The notes beneath the pieces were generated by a model. That model saw only the letters and a program-made list of their open reading frames with translations. It was not told where the DNA came from and ran no database searches. From assembly GCF_014195095.1 (NCBI RefSeq), contig NZ_JACIBC010000007.1, positions 248,001 to 312,000 on the forward strand: 64,000 nt of DNA, in the 5' to 3' direction. Each line of letters starts with the position of its first letter. Position 1 is the first letter of the stretch. The DNA comes from Rhizobium sp. BK602 (GTDB taxonomy: Bacteria; Pseudomonadota; Alphaproteobacteria; Rhizobiales; Rhizobiaceae). Position numbers and translations under genes: made by a program. This document shows positions 55,817 to 64,000 of this stretch, piece by piece.

Positions 55817-56887
55817 ATGGCATCCGTCGAACTGCACAACATCCACAAGGCCTATGGGGCGCTCACCGTCATCCACGATATCTCGCTTTCGATCGAGGAC
55901 GGCGAGTTCATCGCACTCGTCGGTCCCTCCGGCTGCGGGAAATCGACCCTTTTGCGGATGATCGCCGGGTTGGAGGAAATCACCGAGGGCGACGTGTCGA
56001 TCGGCGGGCAGGTGGTCAACGCCATGACGCCGCGCGAGCGCAACATCGCCATGGTCTTCCAGTCCTATGCGCTTTATCCGCATATGACGGTGGCCGAGAA
56101 CATGGGCTTCAACCTGAAGCTCTCGGGCGAGACCAAGCCGGTCATCGAGCAGCGGGTCAACGAGGCGGCGCGCATGCTCGACCTCACCAAGCTGCTCGAC
56201 CGCAAGCCGGCGCAACTGTCCGGCGGTCAGCGTCAGCGCGTCGCCATGGGGCGCGCCATCGTGCGTAATCCCGCCGTCTTCCTGTTCGACGAACCGCTGT
56301 CGAACCTCGATGCGAAGCTGCGTGTGCAGATGCGCTCGGAGATCAAGGCGCTGCATCAGAAGGTGCAGACCACCTCGATCTACGTCACCCACGACCAGAT
56401 CGAGGCCATGACACTGGCCGACCGCATCGTCGTGCTGAATCAGGGCAAGATCGAGCAACAGGGCACGCCGATCGAGCTCTACCGCCAGCCGGCCAACCTC
56501 TTCGTCGCCGGCTTCATCGGCTCACCCGCCATGAATTTCCTCGACGGCGTGGTGGAGGGCCTCGATGGTTCGCCCGCCGTGCGCCTGAAGGACAGCACGC
56601 CGGTGCGTATCGCCGGCGCGCGTAAGGTGAAATCCGGGCAGAGCGTGAAGATCGGCCTCAGGCCGGAGCATCTGAGCCTTGCCGGCAATGGTTCGCCGCT
56701 GACCGGGCAGACGCTGCTGGTCGAGCCGACCGGCGCGCAGACGCATGTGCTGTTCGATCTGGCCGGCGAGCAGGTGACCGCCGTCGTCGATGGCGAGGCG
56801 CCGGTCCGCTATGGCGAGCCGCTGAGGGTCGCCGTCAGCCCCGAGCAGGTCTATGTCTTCGATGCATCGAGCGGGCTGGCGCTTTAG
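55817..56887 (+). CDS. Sugar ABC transporter ATP-binding protein (UgpC/MsmX type)
   Basis: The start is the ATG at 55817 (MASVELHNIHKAYG), preceded by GGAGCAAAG. The 356-residue protein has Walker A GPSGCGKST, signature LSGGQRQRVAMGRAI, Walker B FLFDEPLSNLD, and a TOBE domain. It completes the ROK-linked transporter. Its 3' end overlaps the convergent DUF427 gene by four bases. Confidence 0.93.
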   Translation: MASVELHNIHKAYGALTVIHDISLSIEDGEFIALVGPSGCGKSTLLRMIAGLEEITEGDVSIGGQVVNAMTPRERNIAMVFQSYALYPHMTVAENMGFNLKLSGETKPVIEQRVNEAARMLDLTKLLDRKPAQLSGGQRQRVAMGRAIVRNPAVFLFDEPLSNLDAKLRVQMRSEIKALHQKVQTTSIYVTHDQIEAMTLADRIVVLNQGKIEQQGTPIELYRQPANLFVAGFIGSPAMNFLDGVVEGLDGSPAVRLKDSTPVRIAGARKVKSGQSVKIGLRPEHLSLAGNGSPLTGQTLLVEPTGAQTHVLFDLAGEQVTAVVDGEAPVRYGEPLRVAVSPEQVYVFDASSGLAL

Positions 56888-57261
56888 GCGTCAATGCTGA
56901 TGGCGTCGACCCGATCCGGGTAGAAGGCCACGTAGTCCTTGATCCGGCCTACGGAAGGATAAGGGTTTTCGTAGGTCCAGACCGCGTTCACCGACCGCTC
57001 GCCGCCGGCCGGGATGTTGTAATAGGAACAGTCGCCCTTGTAGGGACAGTATGTGGCATGGTCGGTCCTTTCGAGTGCCGACATGTCGACATCCTTGCGC
57101 GGCACGTAGAGGACCGGCGGATAGGAGGCTTCCTTCAGGGACAGGGCGTCGCGCGTATCGGCGATGACCTTGCCGGCAACCGAAACGGTGACATGCGCCC
57201 GCTTGTTCTCGATGGTGATGGGATGATCGGGGCCGGGAATCTTGATCGGCTTTTCGGGCAT
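56884..57261 (-). CDS. DUF427 domain-containing protein
   Basis: The start is the ATG at 57261 (MPEKPIKIPG). The 125-residue protein matches DUF427, with PVLYVPRKDVDMSALERTDH (about 49-68) and the conserved CPYKGDCSYYNI motif holding two cysteines, followed by AVWTYENPYPSVGRIKDYVAFY (quoted: AVWTYENPYP then DYVAFY). The family is widespread and has no established function; the fold is a small beta-rich domain. The gene is convergent with the ABC ATPase, overlapping by four bases. Confidence 0.87.
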   Translation of the reverse strand: MPEKPIKIPGPDHPITIENKRAHVTVSVAGKVIADTRDALSLKEASYPPVLYVPRKDVDMSALERTDHATYCPYKGDCSYYNIPAGGERSVNAVWTYENPYPSVGRIKDYVAFYPDRVDAISIDA

Positions 57262-57279
57262 TTGGACTCTCCTCGGCTT

Positions 57280-57327
57280 TGGTGAGGGGCCAGGCACATA
57301 AGTTTCGCGAAACCGAACTCGCCTGAC
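57280..57327. repeat. Half copy of the dispersed intergenic repeat
   Basis: TGGTGAGGGGCCAGGCACATAAG is present here only as the right end (GTGAGGGGCCAGGCACA) and closes with TCGCCTGAC, as in the right ends of copies A (5517-5723) and B (39354-39572). The core and left end are absent. It lies between the TetR and DUF427 genes. Confidence 0.6.
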
Positions 57328-57367
57328 ACTCTCATTCAAAAGCATATAGGACGCATCCAGCCGAATA

Positions 57368-58012
57368 TCAGGCCCCCTGCGGCCCTTGAGCTTTCGGTGC
57401 ACCCCAGCGCAATCCGTCCATCAACAGGCCGACGAGGCGGCGGGAGCGGTCGTGCCATTCCGGCGAGTTGGGCATGGAATAGGTGCCGGAAAGCGCCTGC
57501 AGCACGTCGGTGCTGTCGACATCGGCGCGGATCGAGCCGGCGGCGACGGCCCTTGCGATGAGGCCGGAGAGCACGATCGGTACTTTGCCGTAGCTGTCGG
57601 CGAAGAGTTCGGAATTGCTGTTGAGCAGGATGCGCAGACTGTCTCCCATGCCACGCTTCGTGGCGATGTAGCCGACGAAACGATGCATCCATTCCTCCAG
57701 CGCGCGATCCGGTGTCAGCTCGCCGGCGAGCTCCCCGGCTGCGTCGCAAAGCACCTCGACCTCATGGCGATAGACGGCCTCGACCAGATGTTCGCGGGTC
57801 GGGAAATGCCGGTAAAGCGTGCCGACGCCGACGCTTGCGCGCCGGGCAATCTCCTCGAGCGAGGCGGCGGTGCCGTGATCGGCGAAGGCTTGCGCCGCGG
57901 TTTCGATGAGCTTGTCGCGGTTGCGGCGTGCATCGGCGCGCAGGGTCTTGCCGCCTGGCGGTGTGGTATCCTTCGGTTCTGGCGGCGGCTTGGCGGCCAA
58001 TTTTCGCTCCAC
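57368..58012 (-). CDS. TetR-family repressor divergent from paoABC
   Basis: The 214-residue protein has a basic N-terminal extension and the TetR helix-turn-helix SLEEIARRASVGVGTLYRHF (about 51-70), close to the SACE_7040/KstR-like group. It is divergent from the aldehyde-oxidoreductase operon, and a perfect 22-base palindrome lies between the genes, so it probably represses both itself and paoABC and is released by an aldehyde or a related compound. Confidence 0.9.
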   Translation of the reverse strand: MERKLAAKPPPEPKDTTPPGGKTLRADARRNRDKLIETAAQAFADHGTAASLEEIARRASVGVGTLYRHFPTREHLVEAVYRHEVEVLCDAAGELAGELTPDRALEEWMHRFVGYIATKRGMGDSLRILLNSNSELFADSYGKVPIVLSGLIARAVAAGSIRADVDSTDVLQALSGTYSMPNSPEWHDRSRRLVGLLMDGLRWGAPKAQGPQGA

Positions 58013-58053
58013 GCGGATTGCGACTTGACGGCATCGGCCAAGTCTCTAAATAT

Positions 58054-58075
58054 TAAACGGAGGCGCCTCCGTTTA
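58054..58075. promoter_or_regulatory. Perfect 22-base palindrome, candidate TetR operator
   Basis: TAAACGGAGGC followed directly by its complement GCCTCCGTTTA, centred between 58064 and 58065. It lies 42 bases upstream of the TetR start and about 250 bases upstream of paoA. GGAGGC/GCCTCC half-sites with flanking A/T are typical of TetR operators. Confidence 0.75.
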
Positions 58076-58322
58076 TTCTGGAGTACCGGAGGATTGTTAT
58101 CGCATAATGCGCCGTGATGCCATTGCCGTCTGCAAGGAGGATCGAGGATGGCAAGGGCGCGGCGTAATCCGATGTCCCATCGAAATCCGCATGCGCCAGC
58201 GAAGGCGCCGTAGGCTGATGATCTTCGGCCGGCAACGCAAACGTCCGCAAACGTCAAGGATGAGCGTCATGCCGGCGCAATCCGATAATTCCACGATGAT
58301 GACCCGAACAGGGAGTGAGTTG

Positions 58323-58790
58323 ATGACCACCGTCCATCTCGATATCAACGGGCATGCGCATGAGCTTTCGCTCGATCCGCGTGTCACGCTTCTCGATGCC
58401 CTTCGCGAGCATCTCTGTCTGACCGGCACCAAGAAGGGCTGCGACCAGGGCCAGTGCGGCGCCTGTACCGTCCATGTCGATGGCGAGCGCGTGCTGTCCT
58501 GCCTGATGCTGGCCGCCCAGGCCGAGGGTCGCAAGGTGACCACGATCGAGGGGCTGGCCAAAGAAAACGGCGACCTGCATCCGGTGCAGGCCGCCTTCCT
58601 CGAGCATGACGCCTTTCAGTGCGGCTATTGCACGCCGGGCCAGATCATGTCGGCGGTCGCCTGTATCCGCGAGGGCCATGCCGGCACCGACGACGAGATC
58701 CGCGAATATATGGCCGGCAATCTCTGTCGCTGCGGCGCCTATCCGCATATCGTCGCCGCCGTGCGCGAAGCCGCGGAGGCCGCCCGATGA
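58323..58790 (+). CDS. paoA: Aldehyde oxidoreductase iron-sulfur subunit (PaoA-like)
   Basis: The start is the ATG at 58323 with GGGAG nine bases upstream; upstream in-frame ATG codons exist at 58260 and 58272. The 155-residue protein binds two [2Fe-2S] clusters: the plant-type one with Cys40, 45, 48 and 60, and the second with Cys100, 103, 135 and 137. It lacks the Tat signal of E. coli PaoA, so the complex is probably cytoplasmic. The stop overlaps the FAD-subunit start (ATGA). Confidence 0.9.
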   Translation: MTTVHLDINGHAHELSLDPRVTLLDALREHLCLTGTKKGCDQGQCGACTVHVDGERVLSCLMLAAQAEGRKVTTIEGLAKENGDLHPVQAAFLEHDAFQCGYCTPGQIMSAVACIREGHAGTDDEIREYMAGNLCRCGAYPHIVAAVREAAEAAR

Positions 58791-59770
58791 AAGAGTTTTC
58801 CTATCTCCGCGCCGGCTCGATCGATGAGGCCCGGCAGGCTGCCGCATCTTCGGCCACGGCATTGCTCGCCGGCGGCACGACGCTGCTCGATCTCGCCAAA
58901 TGCGGCGTGGCCGCGCCGGGAACGGTGGTGGATATCTCCCATCTCTCCGGTCTCGATGCTATCGCTTTCACTGATCAGGGCGTCAGCATCGGCGCGCTGG
59001 CGAAGATGAGCCGCGTTGCCGACGACGCCAATATCAAGGCGCAGTTCCCGGCCGTCTCGCAGGCCTTGTCGCTGGCGGCCTCGGCGCAGATCCGCAACAT
59101 GGCGACCATCGGCGGCAATCTGATGCAGCGCACGCGCTGTCCCTATTTCCGCGATCCCGCCACGTTTGCGGCTTGCAACAAGCGCGCGCCCGGCTCCGGC
59201 TGTTCGGCGATCGGCGGTGTCACGCGCAACCATGCGGTTCTCGGCACGAGCGAGGCCTGCATCGCCACCAATCCCGGCGATCTCGCCGTGGCGCTGGTGG
59301 CCTTCGATGCCGTCGTGCATCTCGGCGAGCGTTCCATTGCGGCTGATGATTTCTTCCTGCTGCCGGGCGCGACGCCGGAGCGGGAGCATGCGATCTCGCC
59401 CGGCGAGATGATCACGGCGATTGCCATTCCGGCATCGGCCGCGGCGCGCCGTTCGATCTATCTCAAGGTCCGCGACCGCCAGTCCTATGAGTTCGCGGCG
59501 GCGAGCGCCGCTGTCGGCCTTGAGCTGGAGGCGGATGGCCGGACGATCCGCGATATCCGGGTGGCGCTTGGCGGTGTGGCGACCAAGCCCTGGCGTGCCC
59601 GCGCCGTTGAAAACGCATTGAAGGGCAAGGTGCTGGAGCCAGTCGCTGTGAAGCGCGCCTGCCTGCTCGCTGTCCAAGGTGCCGTCTATCATGGCGGCAA
59701 TCACTACAAGATTGCGCTTGCGCCGCGTGTCGTCGAGCGCGCCATCCTGACGATGGGAGAGATAGCATGA
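58787..59770 (+). CDS. paoB: Aldehyde oxidoreductase FAD-binding subunit with 4Fe-4S insert (PaoB-like)
   Basis: The 327-residue protein has the FAD loop LLAGGTTLLDLAK (about 26-38) and IRNMATIGGNLMQRTRC (about 102-118). Cys118, 130, 139 and 158 sit in the segment CPYFRD to GTSEACIA, which in E. coli PaoB ligates an extra [4Fe-4S] cluster. This distinguishes the PaoABC type from xanthine dehydrogenases. The start at 58787 overlaps paoA by four bases and the stop overlaps paoC by four bases. Confidence 0.92.
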   Translation: MKEFSYLRAGSIDEARQAAASSATALLAGGTTLLDLAKCGVAAPGTVVDISHLSGLDAIAFTDQGVSIGALAKMSRVADDANIKAQFPAVSQALSLAASAQIRNMATIGGNLMQRTRCPYFRDPATFAACNKRAPGSGCSAIGGVTRNHAVLGTSEACIATNPGDLAVALVAFDAVVHLGERSIAADDFFLLPGATPEREHAISPGEMITAIAIPASAAARRSIYLKVRDRQSYEFAAASAAVGLELEADGRTIRDIRVALGGVATKPWRARAVENALKGKVLEPVAVKRACLLAVQGAVYHGGNHYKIALAPRVVERAILTMGEIA

Positions 59771-62055
59771 CCATTGTGGAAACCAGAAAGCGCGGCGCGG
59801 CGGATGGCGCCCTCGGCGGACGGCTGTCGCGCCTCGACGGAACCGCGAAGATCAAGGGCGAGGCCGATTATGCCGTCGAGCGTGATCTCGAGGGGCTCAC
59901 CCATGCGGTGATGGTGCAGAGCACGATCGCCGCCGGCCGGGTCATCGACATCGACACGTCGGCCGCGGAGAAAGCACCGGGCGTCCTGCTCATCCTGACA
60001 CCGGACAATCAGATGGCGCTGAATTCGGCAACCACCTGGATGGATACGCCCGGTCCGGAAGGTCCTTATCGGCCGCTGCTGCGCGAGATCAGCTTCAGCG
60101 GCCAGCACATCGCCGCCGTCGTTGCCGAGACCTTCGAACAGGCGACGGCCGCCGCGGCGTTGGTCAAGGTCACCTACGAGGAAATGCCGGCGATCTTCAG
60201 CCTTGAGGACAGCAGGGGCGGCGAAGGCTTGCCGCTCGATCCGATGACCAAGGAATGGGGCGATGCCGCGGCGGCCTTGGCGGCGGCCCCCGTCAGGATC
60301 GAGGCCGAATACCGGACGCCGCGTGAATATAACGTGCCGATCGAGCCGCATGGGCTGATCGCCAAATGGGACGGCGACAGGCTGACCCTTTGGGAGCCGA
60401 GCCAGTGGATCGATGGCATGGCGCGCACTTATGCGGAGTGGTTCGGCATTCCCTTCGAGAATGTGCGGATGATCTCGCCCTATATCGGCGGCGGCTTCGG
60501 CTCGAAGGCATTTGCGCTGCCGCATGGCGCGGTCGGCGTGATGGCGGCGAAGATGGTGGGCCGCCCGGTGAAGCTGGCCATCACGCGGCCGCAGACCTTC
60601 ACCTCATTCGGCGGCCGGCCGGCTACGCGCCAGACGATCGCGTTGGGTGCGACCGAGGACGGCAAGCTTGTCTCCATCGTCCATAACGGCGCCAATGAGA
60701 CCTCGATGGATGGCATGGCGGTCGAGCCGCTCGGTGTCGTCACGGCGATCATGTATGCGACGCCCAATTTGTCGTCGCGGCAGAATGTCGTGCGGGTGAA
60801 TACGGTGACGCCGGGCGCCCTGCGGGCTCCTGGCGAAAATCCAAGCGCCTGGGGCATCGAGAGCGCCATGGACGAGCTTGCCTACGAACTCGGCATGGAC
60901 CCGCTGGAAATCCGGCTGAAGAACTATGCCGAATACGATCAGGAGGCCGACAAGCCCTGGTCGACGCGGCAGCTGCGCGAAGCTTTCGAGGCCGGTGCGA
61001 AGGCTTTCGGCTGGGCGAAGCGCTCGCATGCGCCGCGCTCGATGCGCGACGGCAAACACCTGATCGGCTGGGGCATGGGCGCCGGCACCTATCCGGTGCG
61101 CCGCACGCCGGGCGAGGCGCTGGTGCGCATCCTCGCCGACGGTTCGGCGGAAGTGGCAAGCAGCGGCATCGACATGGGCCAGGGCACCTATACGATCCTG
61201 GCGCAGACGGCGGCGGAAACGCTCGGCATTCCGGTCGAGCAGATCCGCGTCAAGCTCGGCGACTCGGCGCTGCCGCGAGCGCCCGTCGCCGGCGGCTCGC
61301 AGCTTGCCAATCTGATGACAGGCGCCGTCTACAAGGCGGCGATCGCGGCCCGCGACGAACTGGTGGGGCTGGCGATCAACGATCCGAAGTCGCCGTTGCG
61401 CGACCTGCAGGCCAACACGCTGACCGTCTCCGAAGGCCGCATCTTGCCGCCGCGCGAAGGCGGCGACGGCATCGCCATTGCCGAACTGCTGCGGCAGATC
61501 GGCCGCGACAAGATCGAGGTGCTGCGCAATACGCTGCCGGAGGACAAGCAGAGCAAGGCGGATATCTACCGCAACTTCTCGACGGTCGCGACCATGCGCT
61601 CTCCGACCGAGGGCGAGTATTCGCTGCATAGCTGGTGCGCCCATTTCATCGAGGTGCGGGTCGATGAGGATTTCGGCACGGTGCGCGTCTCGCGCGTCGT
61701 CTCGGCGCTGGATTCCGGCCGGCTCTACAATCCGAAGCTCGCCGAAAGCCAGTGGAAGGGCGGCATCATCATGGGCATCGGCCAGGCGCTGCTCGAGGAG
61801 GGCATCGTCGACGAGCGTCATGCGCGCGTCATCAACAACAATCTCGGTGATTACCTCGTGCCGACCAATGCCGATATCCCGGATATCGAGGTGATCAATG
61901 TCGGCATTCCCGACCACCACGCCTCCGTGCTCGGCGGCAAGGCGGTCGGCGAGCTGGCGATCGTCGGCGTGGCGCCGGCCATCGCCAATGCCGTCTTCCA
62001 CGCCACGGGCAAACGCATCCGCGACCTGCCGATCACGCTGGAGAAGCTGCTGTAG
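59767..62055 (+). CDS. paoC: Aldehyde oxidoreductase molybdenum-binding subunit (PaoC-like)
   Basis: The 762-residue protein is the large subunit of the xanthine oxidase family, carrying molybdenum-pterin. The glycine-rich GGGFGSKAFALPHG (about 239-252), the RAPGE motif (about 357) and the catalytic glutamate Glu729 in GKAVGELAIVG are present. The enzyme oxidises aldehydes to carboxylates and passes electrons to the iron-sulfur and FAD subunits. The chaperone gene paoD/xdhC expected for cofactor insertion is not next to it. Confidence 0.92.
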   Translation: MTIVETRKRGAADGALGGRLSRLDGTAKIKGEADYAVERDLEGLTHAVMVQSTIAAGRVIDIDTSAAEKAPGVLLILTPDNQMALNSATTWMDTPGPEGPYRPLLREISFSGQHIAAVVAETFEQATAAAALVKVTYEEMPAIFSLEDSRGGEGLPLDPMTKEWGDAAAALAAAPVRIEAEYRTPREYNVPIEPHGLIAKWDGDRLTLWEPSQWIDGMARTYAEWFGIPFENVRMISPYIGGGFGSKAFALPHGAVGVMAAKMVGRPVKLAITRPQTFTSFGGRPATRQTIALGATEDGKLVSIVHNGANETSMDGMAVEPLGVVTAIMYATPNLSSRQNVVRVNTVTPGALRAPGENPSAWGIESAMDELAYELGMDPLEIRLKNYAEYDQEADKPWSTRQLREAFEAGAKAFGWAKRSHAPRSMRDGKHLIGWGMGAGTYPVRRTPGEALVRILADGSAEVASSGIDMGQGTYTILAQTAAETLGIPVEQIRVKLGDSALPRAPVAGGSQLANLMTGAVYKAAIAARDELVGLAINDPKSPLRDLQANTLTVSEGRILPPREGGDGIAIAELLRQIGRDKIEVLRNTLPEDKQSKADIYRNFSTVATMRSPTEGEYSLHSWCAHFIEVRVDEDFGTVRVSRVVSALDSGRLYNPKLAESQWKGGIIMGIGQALLEEGIVDERHARVINNNLGDYLVPTNADIPDIEVINVGIPDHHASVLGGKAVGELAIVGVAPAIANAVFHATGKRIRDLPITLEKLL

Positions 62056-62073
62056 GCCGGAGGAGCCGGAGGA

Positions 62074-62104
62074 CGGTCAGGCGCGCGATATGTGCGCCTG
62101 ACCG
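62074..62104. terminator. Hairpin after paoC
   Basis: CGGTCAGGCGC (62074-62084) pairs perfectly with GCGCCTGACCG (62094-62104) around a nine-base loop, 18 bases after the paoC stop. There is no T tract, so it may work as a rho-dependent end or RNA stabiliser for paoABC and the convergent vapC. Confidence 0.55.
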
Positions 62105-62131
62105 CTTCATGGGAAGGGACTCAATTTCTGT

Positions 62132-62593
62132 TCACGTTCCCCGGTTTAGGGGGAAGTTGGACGGATCGTCGCTCCATGGATTGAAAAGCGCCGCCCCGGT
62201 GTGATTCACGTCGGCAACGTTGCGGGTCGTGAAAAACAGATTGAATTCCAGAGCGGTTGCAGCCAGCATCGTGTCGATGACGGATGGAAACTGCTTCGTC
62301 TCGCGCTTGATCGTGCCTGAGATCACGCCCCATCGCCGGACGATGGGATTGCTGACCGGTAGAATTCGTTCTCCAAAACGTTCCAGCAAGGCATCGCGGG
62401 ATGCCAGATGGCGAGACCGGTCGGGATGGTTGCCGGGCAAGTTGTAGATGTCCTTGTCGTATTCCGCGATGGTCAGGATGCTGATGAAGAGGCTCTCTTC
62501 CGGCTGGGAACGCGCCCAACTCTTCACGGAGGGCGCTCCATTGGCGTTGATCAGGGAGGACACGACATTTGTATCGAGTAGCCAGCCGATCAA
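62132..62593 (-). CDS. vapC: PIN-domain toxin (VapC family)
   Basis: The 153-residue protein has the acidic PIN residues Asp7 (LLDTNVV), Glu44 (LTIAEY) and Asp107 (SVIDTML), consistent with a metal-dependent ribonuclease that cuts tRNA or rRNA. The start overlaps the antitoxin stop by ATGA. Length is about 15-20 residues over the usual VapC, mainly at the C-terminus. Confidence 0.88.
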   Translation of the reverse strand: MIGWLLDTNVVSSLINANGAPSVKSWARSQPEESLFISILTIAEYDKDIYNLPGNHPDRSRHLASRDALLERFGERILPVSNPIVRRWGVISGTIKRETKQFPSVIDTMLAATALEFNLFFTTRNVADVNHTGAALFNPWSDDPSNFPLNRGT

Positions 62594-62892
62594 AGCTCGA
62601 CATCCCTGCCGGTGTCGCTTTCGCGCTCCACATCCAATGCGGAAAGGCTGAGGCTTTCCATGAATTCGACAAGGGGCAGTCTGGGCTTGGCAGGGACTAA
62701 CCGGTCGTAATCCTCGACGCTCATGATAACCACGGCTTCGCGCCCGCGAACGCTGACGCGTTGGGGACCGTCGTCACGGGCATGCCGCACGACCTCGCTG
62801 AACCGCGCTTTTGCGGTTTCCAGGTTCCATCGGCCACCCTGATGAGGGCCGGCCTTCTTGGTTGTCGGCAATTGTCGGTCTTGTTTGCTCAT
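62590..62892 (-). CDS. Phd/YefM-type antitoxin
   Basis: The start is the ATG at 62892 (MSKQDRQLPT) with GGAAG upstream. The 100-residue protein has the Phd/YefM DNA-binding domain, WNLETAKARFSEVVRHARDD (about 22-41) and VSVRGREAVVIMSVEDYDRL (about 46-65), and a C-terminal acidic tail that would wrap the toxin. It is coupled to vapC by ATGA overlap and presumably autoregulates the pair. Confidence 0.88.
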   Translation of the reverse strand: MSKQDRQLPTTKKAGPHQGGRWNLETAKARFSEVVRHARDDGPQRVSVRGREAVVIMSVEDYDRLVPAKPRLPLVEFMESLSLSALDVERESDTGRDVEL

Positions 62893-62960
62893 GGCTTCCA
62901 ACTGATCAGATAGTCAGATGATAGCCCGAGTGGCGGCAATTTTCCAGAAATGATTGCGGC

Positions 62961-64000
62961 TCACGGCCGGCCGAAGTGACCGGGGCCTGCTTCCGGGCCT
63001 TGATCGAAGCCCGAGAAGGGCGGGGGTGGGGGCGGAGCGTCGCGGCCGGGGACGTCGAGATAGCTCATGATATTGTCGACGTGGCTCACCTGCGAGCGCA
63101 GGCTGTCGAGCGACTTGCCGGTCAGATTGGTGCCGGCGGGAAGGTCGGTGGTCAGCGGGTTTTCGTAACGGCCGTTGACGCGCAGTTCGTAGTAGAGATG
63201 CGGGCCGGTGGAATAGCCGGTGGAGCCGACATAGGCGATGACCTGGCCCTGCGTCACACGTTCACCGACATGCAGGTCGGACGGTGTCGCGGAAATATGG
63301 GCATAGGTGGTCTCGTAGCCACCGTCATGGCGGATGCGGACATATTTGCCATAGCCGGTTTCCCAGGAGATCTTTTCGACGATGCCATCGCCGGCGGCCT
63401 GGATGGGGCTGCCCATCGGCGCGCGGAAATCGACGCCGTTGTGGAATTTCTTGACGCCGAGGATCGGATGGATGCGCCAGGCGAAGCCATCGCCGAGCTT
63501 GCCGTTGGGCACCGGGCGATGCCCGAGCACCTTGGCGACGGAATGGCCGCCCTCGTCGTAGAATTCCGAGGAGCCTTCGCCGGTGTTCTTATGCAGATAA
63601 TAGCGGTGCGTGTCGCCATCGGTATGGAATTCGATGAACATCAGCTCGCTTTTGTCGTTCTCTGCCTTGCGGAACAGCAAGTCGACGCTGTCGGGGCCAT
63701 TGTCGCCGCCGGTCAGGGAAACGCCGTTGGCCTTGGCGAGCTTGATGAGCTGGGTGGCGCTCGCCTCGGAAAGGCCGGCCTTTTCCAGCTTGGCGTCGAT
63801 CGTCCGCTGGTCGTCGCTGTCGATGCCCTTGAGATCGACGGCCGCCACATCCGTGGAGGCAGGGGCTTCGGCCTGGCTCTCGCTATAGAGGGTGGAAAAC
63901 AGCCGGTCGTCCGAAAGCGGCACGAAACTGTCGGCGTCGTCGCGGGCGACGATCCGTTCGCGCGTTTTCTCGCCGCTCAGGCGTGCCATGATCAGTTTCG
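62961..64000 (-). CDS. M23-family (LytM) metallopeptidase, N-terminus cut by window edge
   Basis: The frame is open to the window end, so the first residues are missing; an in-frame ATG at 63989 is probably internal because related rhizobial proteins are about 640 residues. The C-terminal LytM domain has the zinc-binding HxxxD in KKFHNGVDFRAP, then YGKYVRIRHDGGYETTYAH and the GPHLYYELRVNG histidine; these domains cleave peptide cross-links of murein. A proline-rich tail ends the protein (PPPPPPFSGF). The upstream part resembles the low-complexity spacer of such envelope peptidases. Confidence 0.88.
   Translation of the reverse strand, partial: KLIMARLSGEKTRERIVARDDADSFVPLSDDRLFSTLYSESQAEAPASTDVAAVDLKGIDSDDQRTIDAKLEKAGLSEASATQLIKLAKANGVSLTGGDNGPDSVDLLFRKAENDKSELMFIEFHTDGDTHRYYLHKNTGEGSSEFYDEGGHSVAKVLGHRPVPNGKLGDGFAWRIHPILGVKKFHNGVDFRAPMGSPIQAAGDGIVEKISWETGYGKYVRIRHDGGYETTYAHISATPSDLHVGERVTQGQVIAYVGSTGYSTGPHLYYELRVNGRYENPLTTDLPAGTNLTGKSLDSLRSQVSHVDNIMSYLDVPGRDAPPPPPPFSGFDQGPEAGPGHFGRP

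Overview
The window is chromosomal-type DNA of an alphaproteobacterium of the Rhizobiaceae (Rhizobium/Agrobacterium group). This rests on the high GC content, a SAM-II riboswitch in front of metA, a glpSTPQUV-type glycerol ABC transporter with a DUF2160 subunit, several sugar ABC transporters with Gfo/Idh/MocA oxidoreductases, an aminoacyl:carrier-protein ligase locus like those known from Agrobacterium and Bradyrhizobium, and dispersed palindromic intergenic repeats. No tRNA, rRNA, CRISPR, phage or insertion-sequence gene was seen. Both end genes are cut by the window: nagA on the left and an M23 peptidase on the right.

Layout. 1-2788 (-): amino-sugar operon of a GntR regulator, a SIS-domain deaminase/isomerase and nagA, followed by galM (2912-3937). 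4148-5434: a TetR repressor divergent from an HdeD-like membrane protein, with palindromic operators between them. 5517-5723: dispersed repeat. 5753-9537 (-): VWA protein, metA (SAM-II riboswitch plus terminator), Nudix hydrolase, MoxR ATPase. 9704-11554: exporter-type ABC protein with a degenerate ATPase domain. 11565-12198: DUF2442/DUF4160 pair. 12331-15165: efp divergent from epmA-epmB, the EF-P beta-lysylation module. 15527-21398: compact operon of carrier protein, acyl-CoA dehydrogenase-like flavoprotein, amino acid:[carrier protein] ligase, DUF1839 protein and GH2 beta-mannosidase-like enzyme; this is the best candidate for an undescribed pathway.

21594-33239: sugar catabolic locus. One arm (-) encodes a binding protein, two permeases, two oxidoreductases and an ATPase. 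The other (+) encodes a TetR regulator, an oxidoreductase, an enolase-superfamily enzyme and another oxidoreductase. Matching 18-bp operators lie in front of both arms. 33240-39327: SLT-domain lipoprotein, 2-hydroxyacid dehydrogenase, DUF2264 protein and LacI regulator, divergent from a solute-binding protein without permeases that is a paralogue of the one at 26744-28027. 39592-40452: class-B/e(P4)-type acid phosphatase. 40766-46879 (-): glpSTPQUV-like transporter. 47698-49249: CorA-family transporter and VOC protein.

49410-56887: ROK regulator with a Gfo/Idh oxidoreductase and ThuA-like protein on one strand and a complete binding protein-permease-permease-ATPase set on the other, suggesting uptake and oxidation of a glycoside. 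56884-62055: DUF427 protein, TetR regulator with a 22-bp perfect palindrome, and paoABC-type molybdenum aldehyde oxidoreductase. 62132-64000: Phd/VapC-type toxin-antitoxin pair and the M23 peptidase. Transport and oxidation of sugars and sugar derivatives dominates the window, with translation-factor modification and carrier-protein aminoacylation as separate themes.
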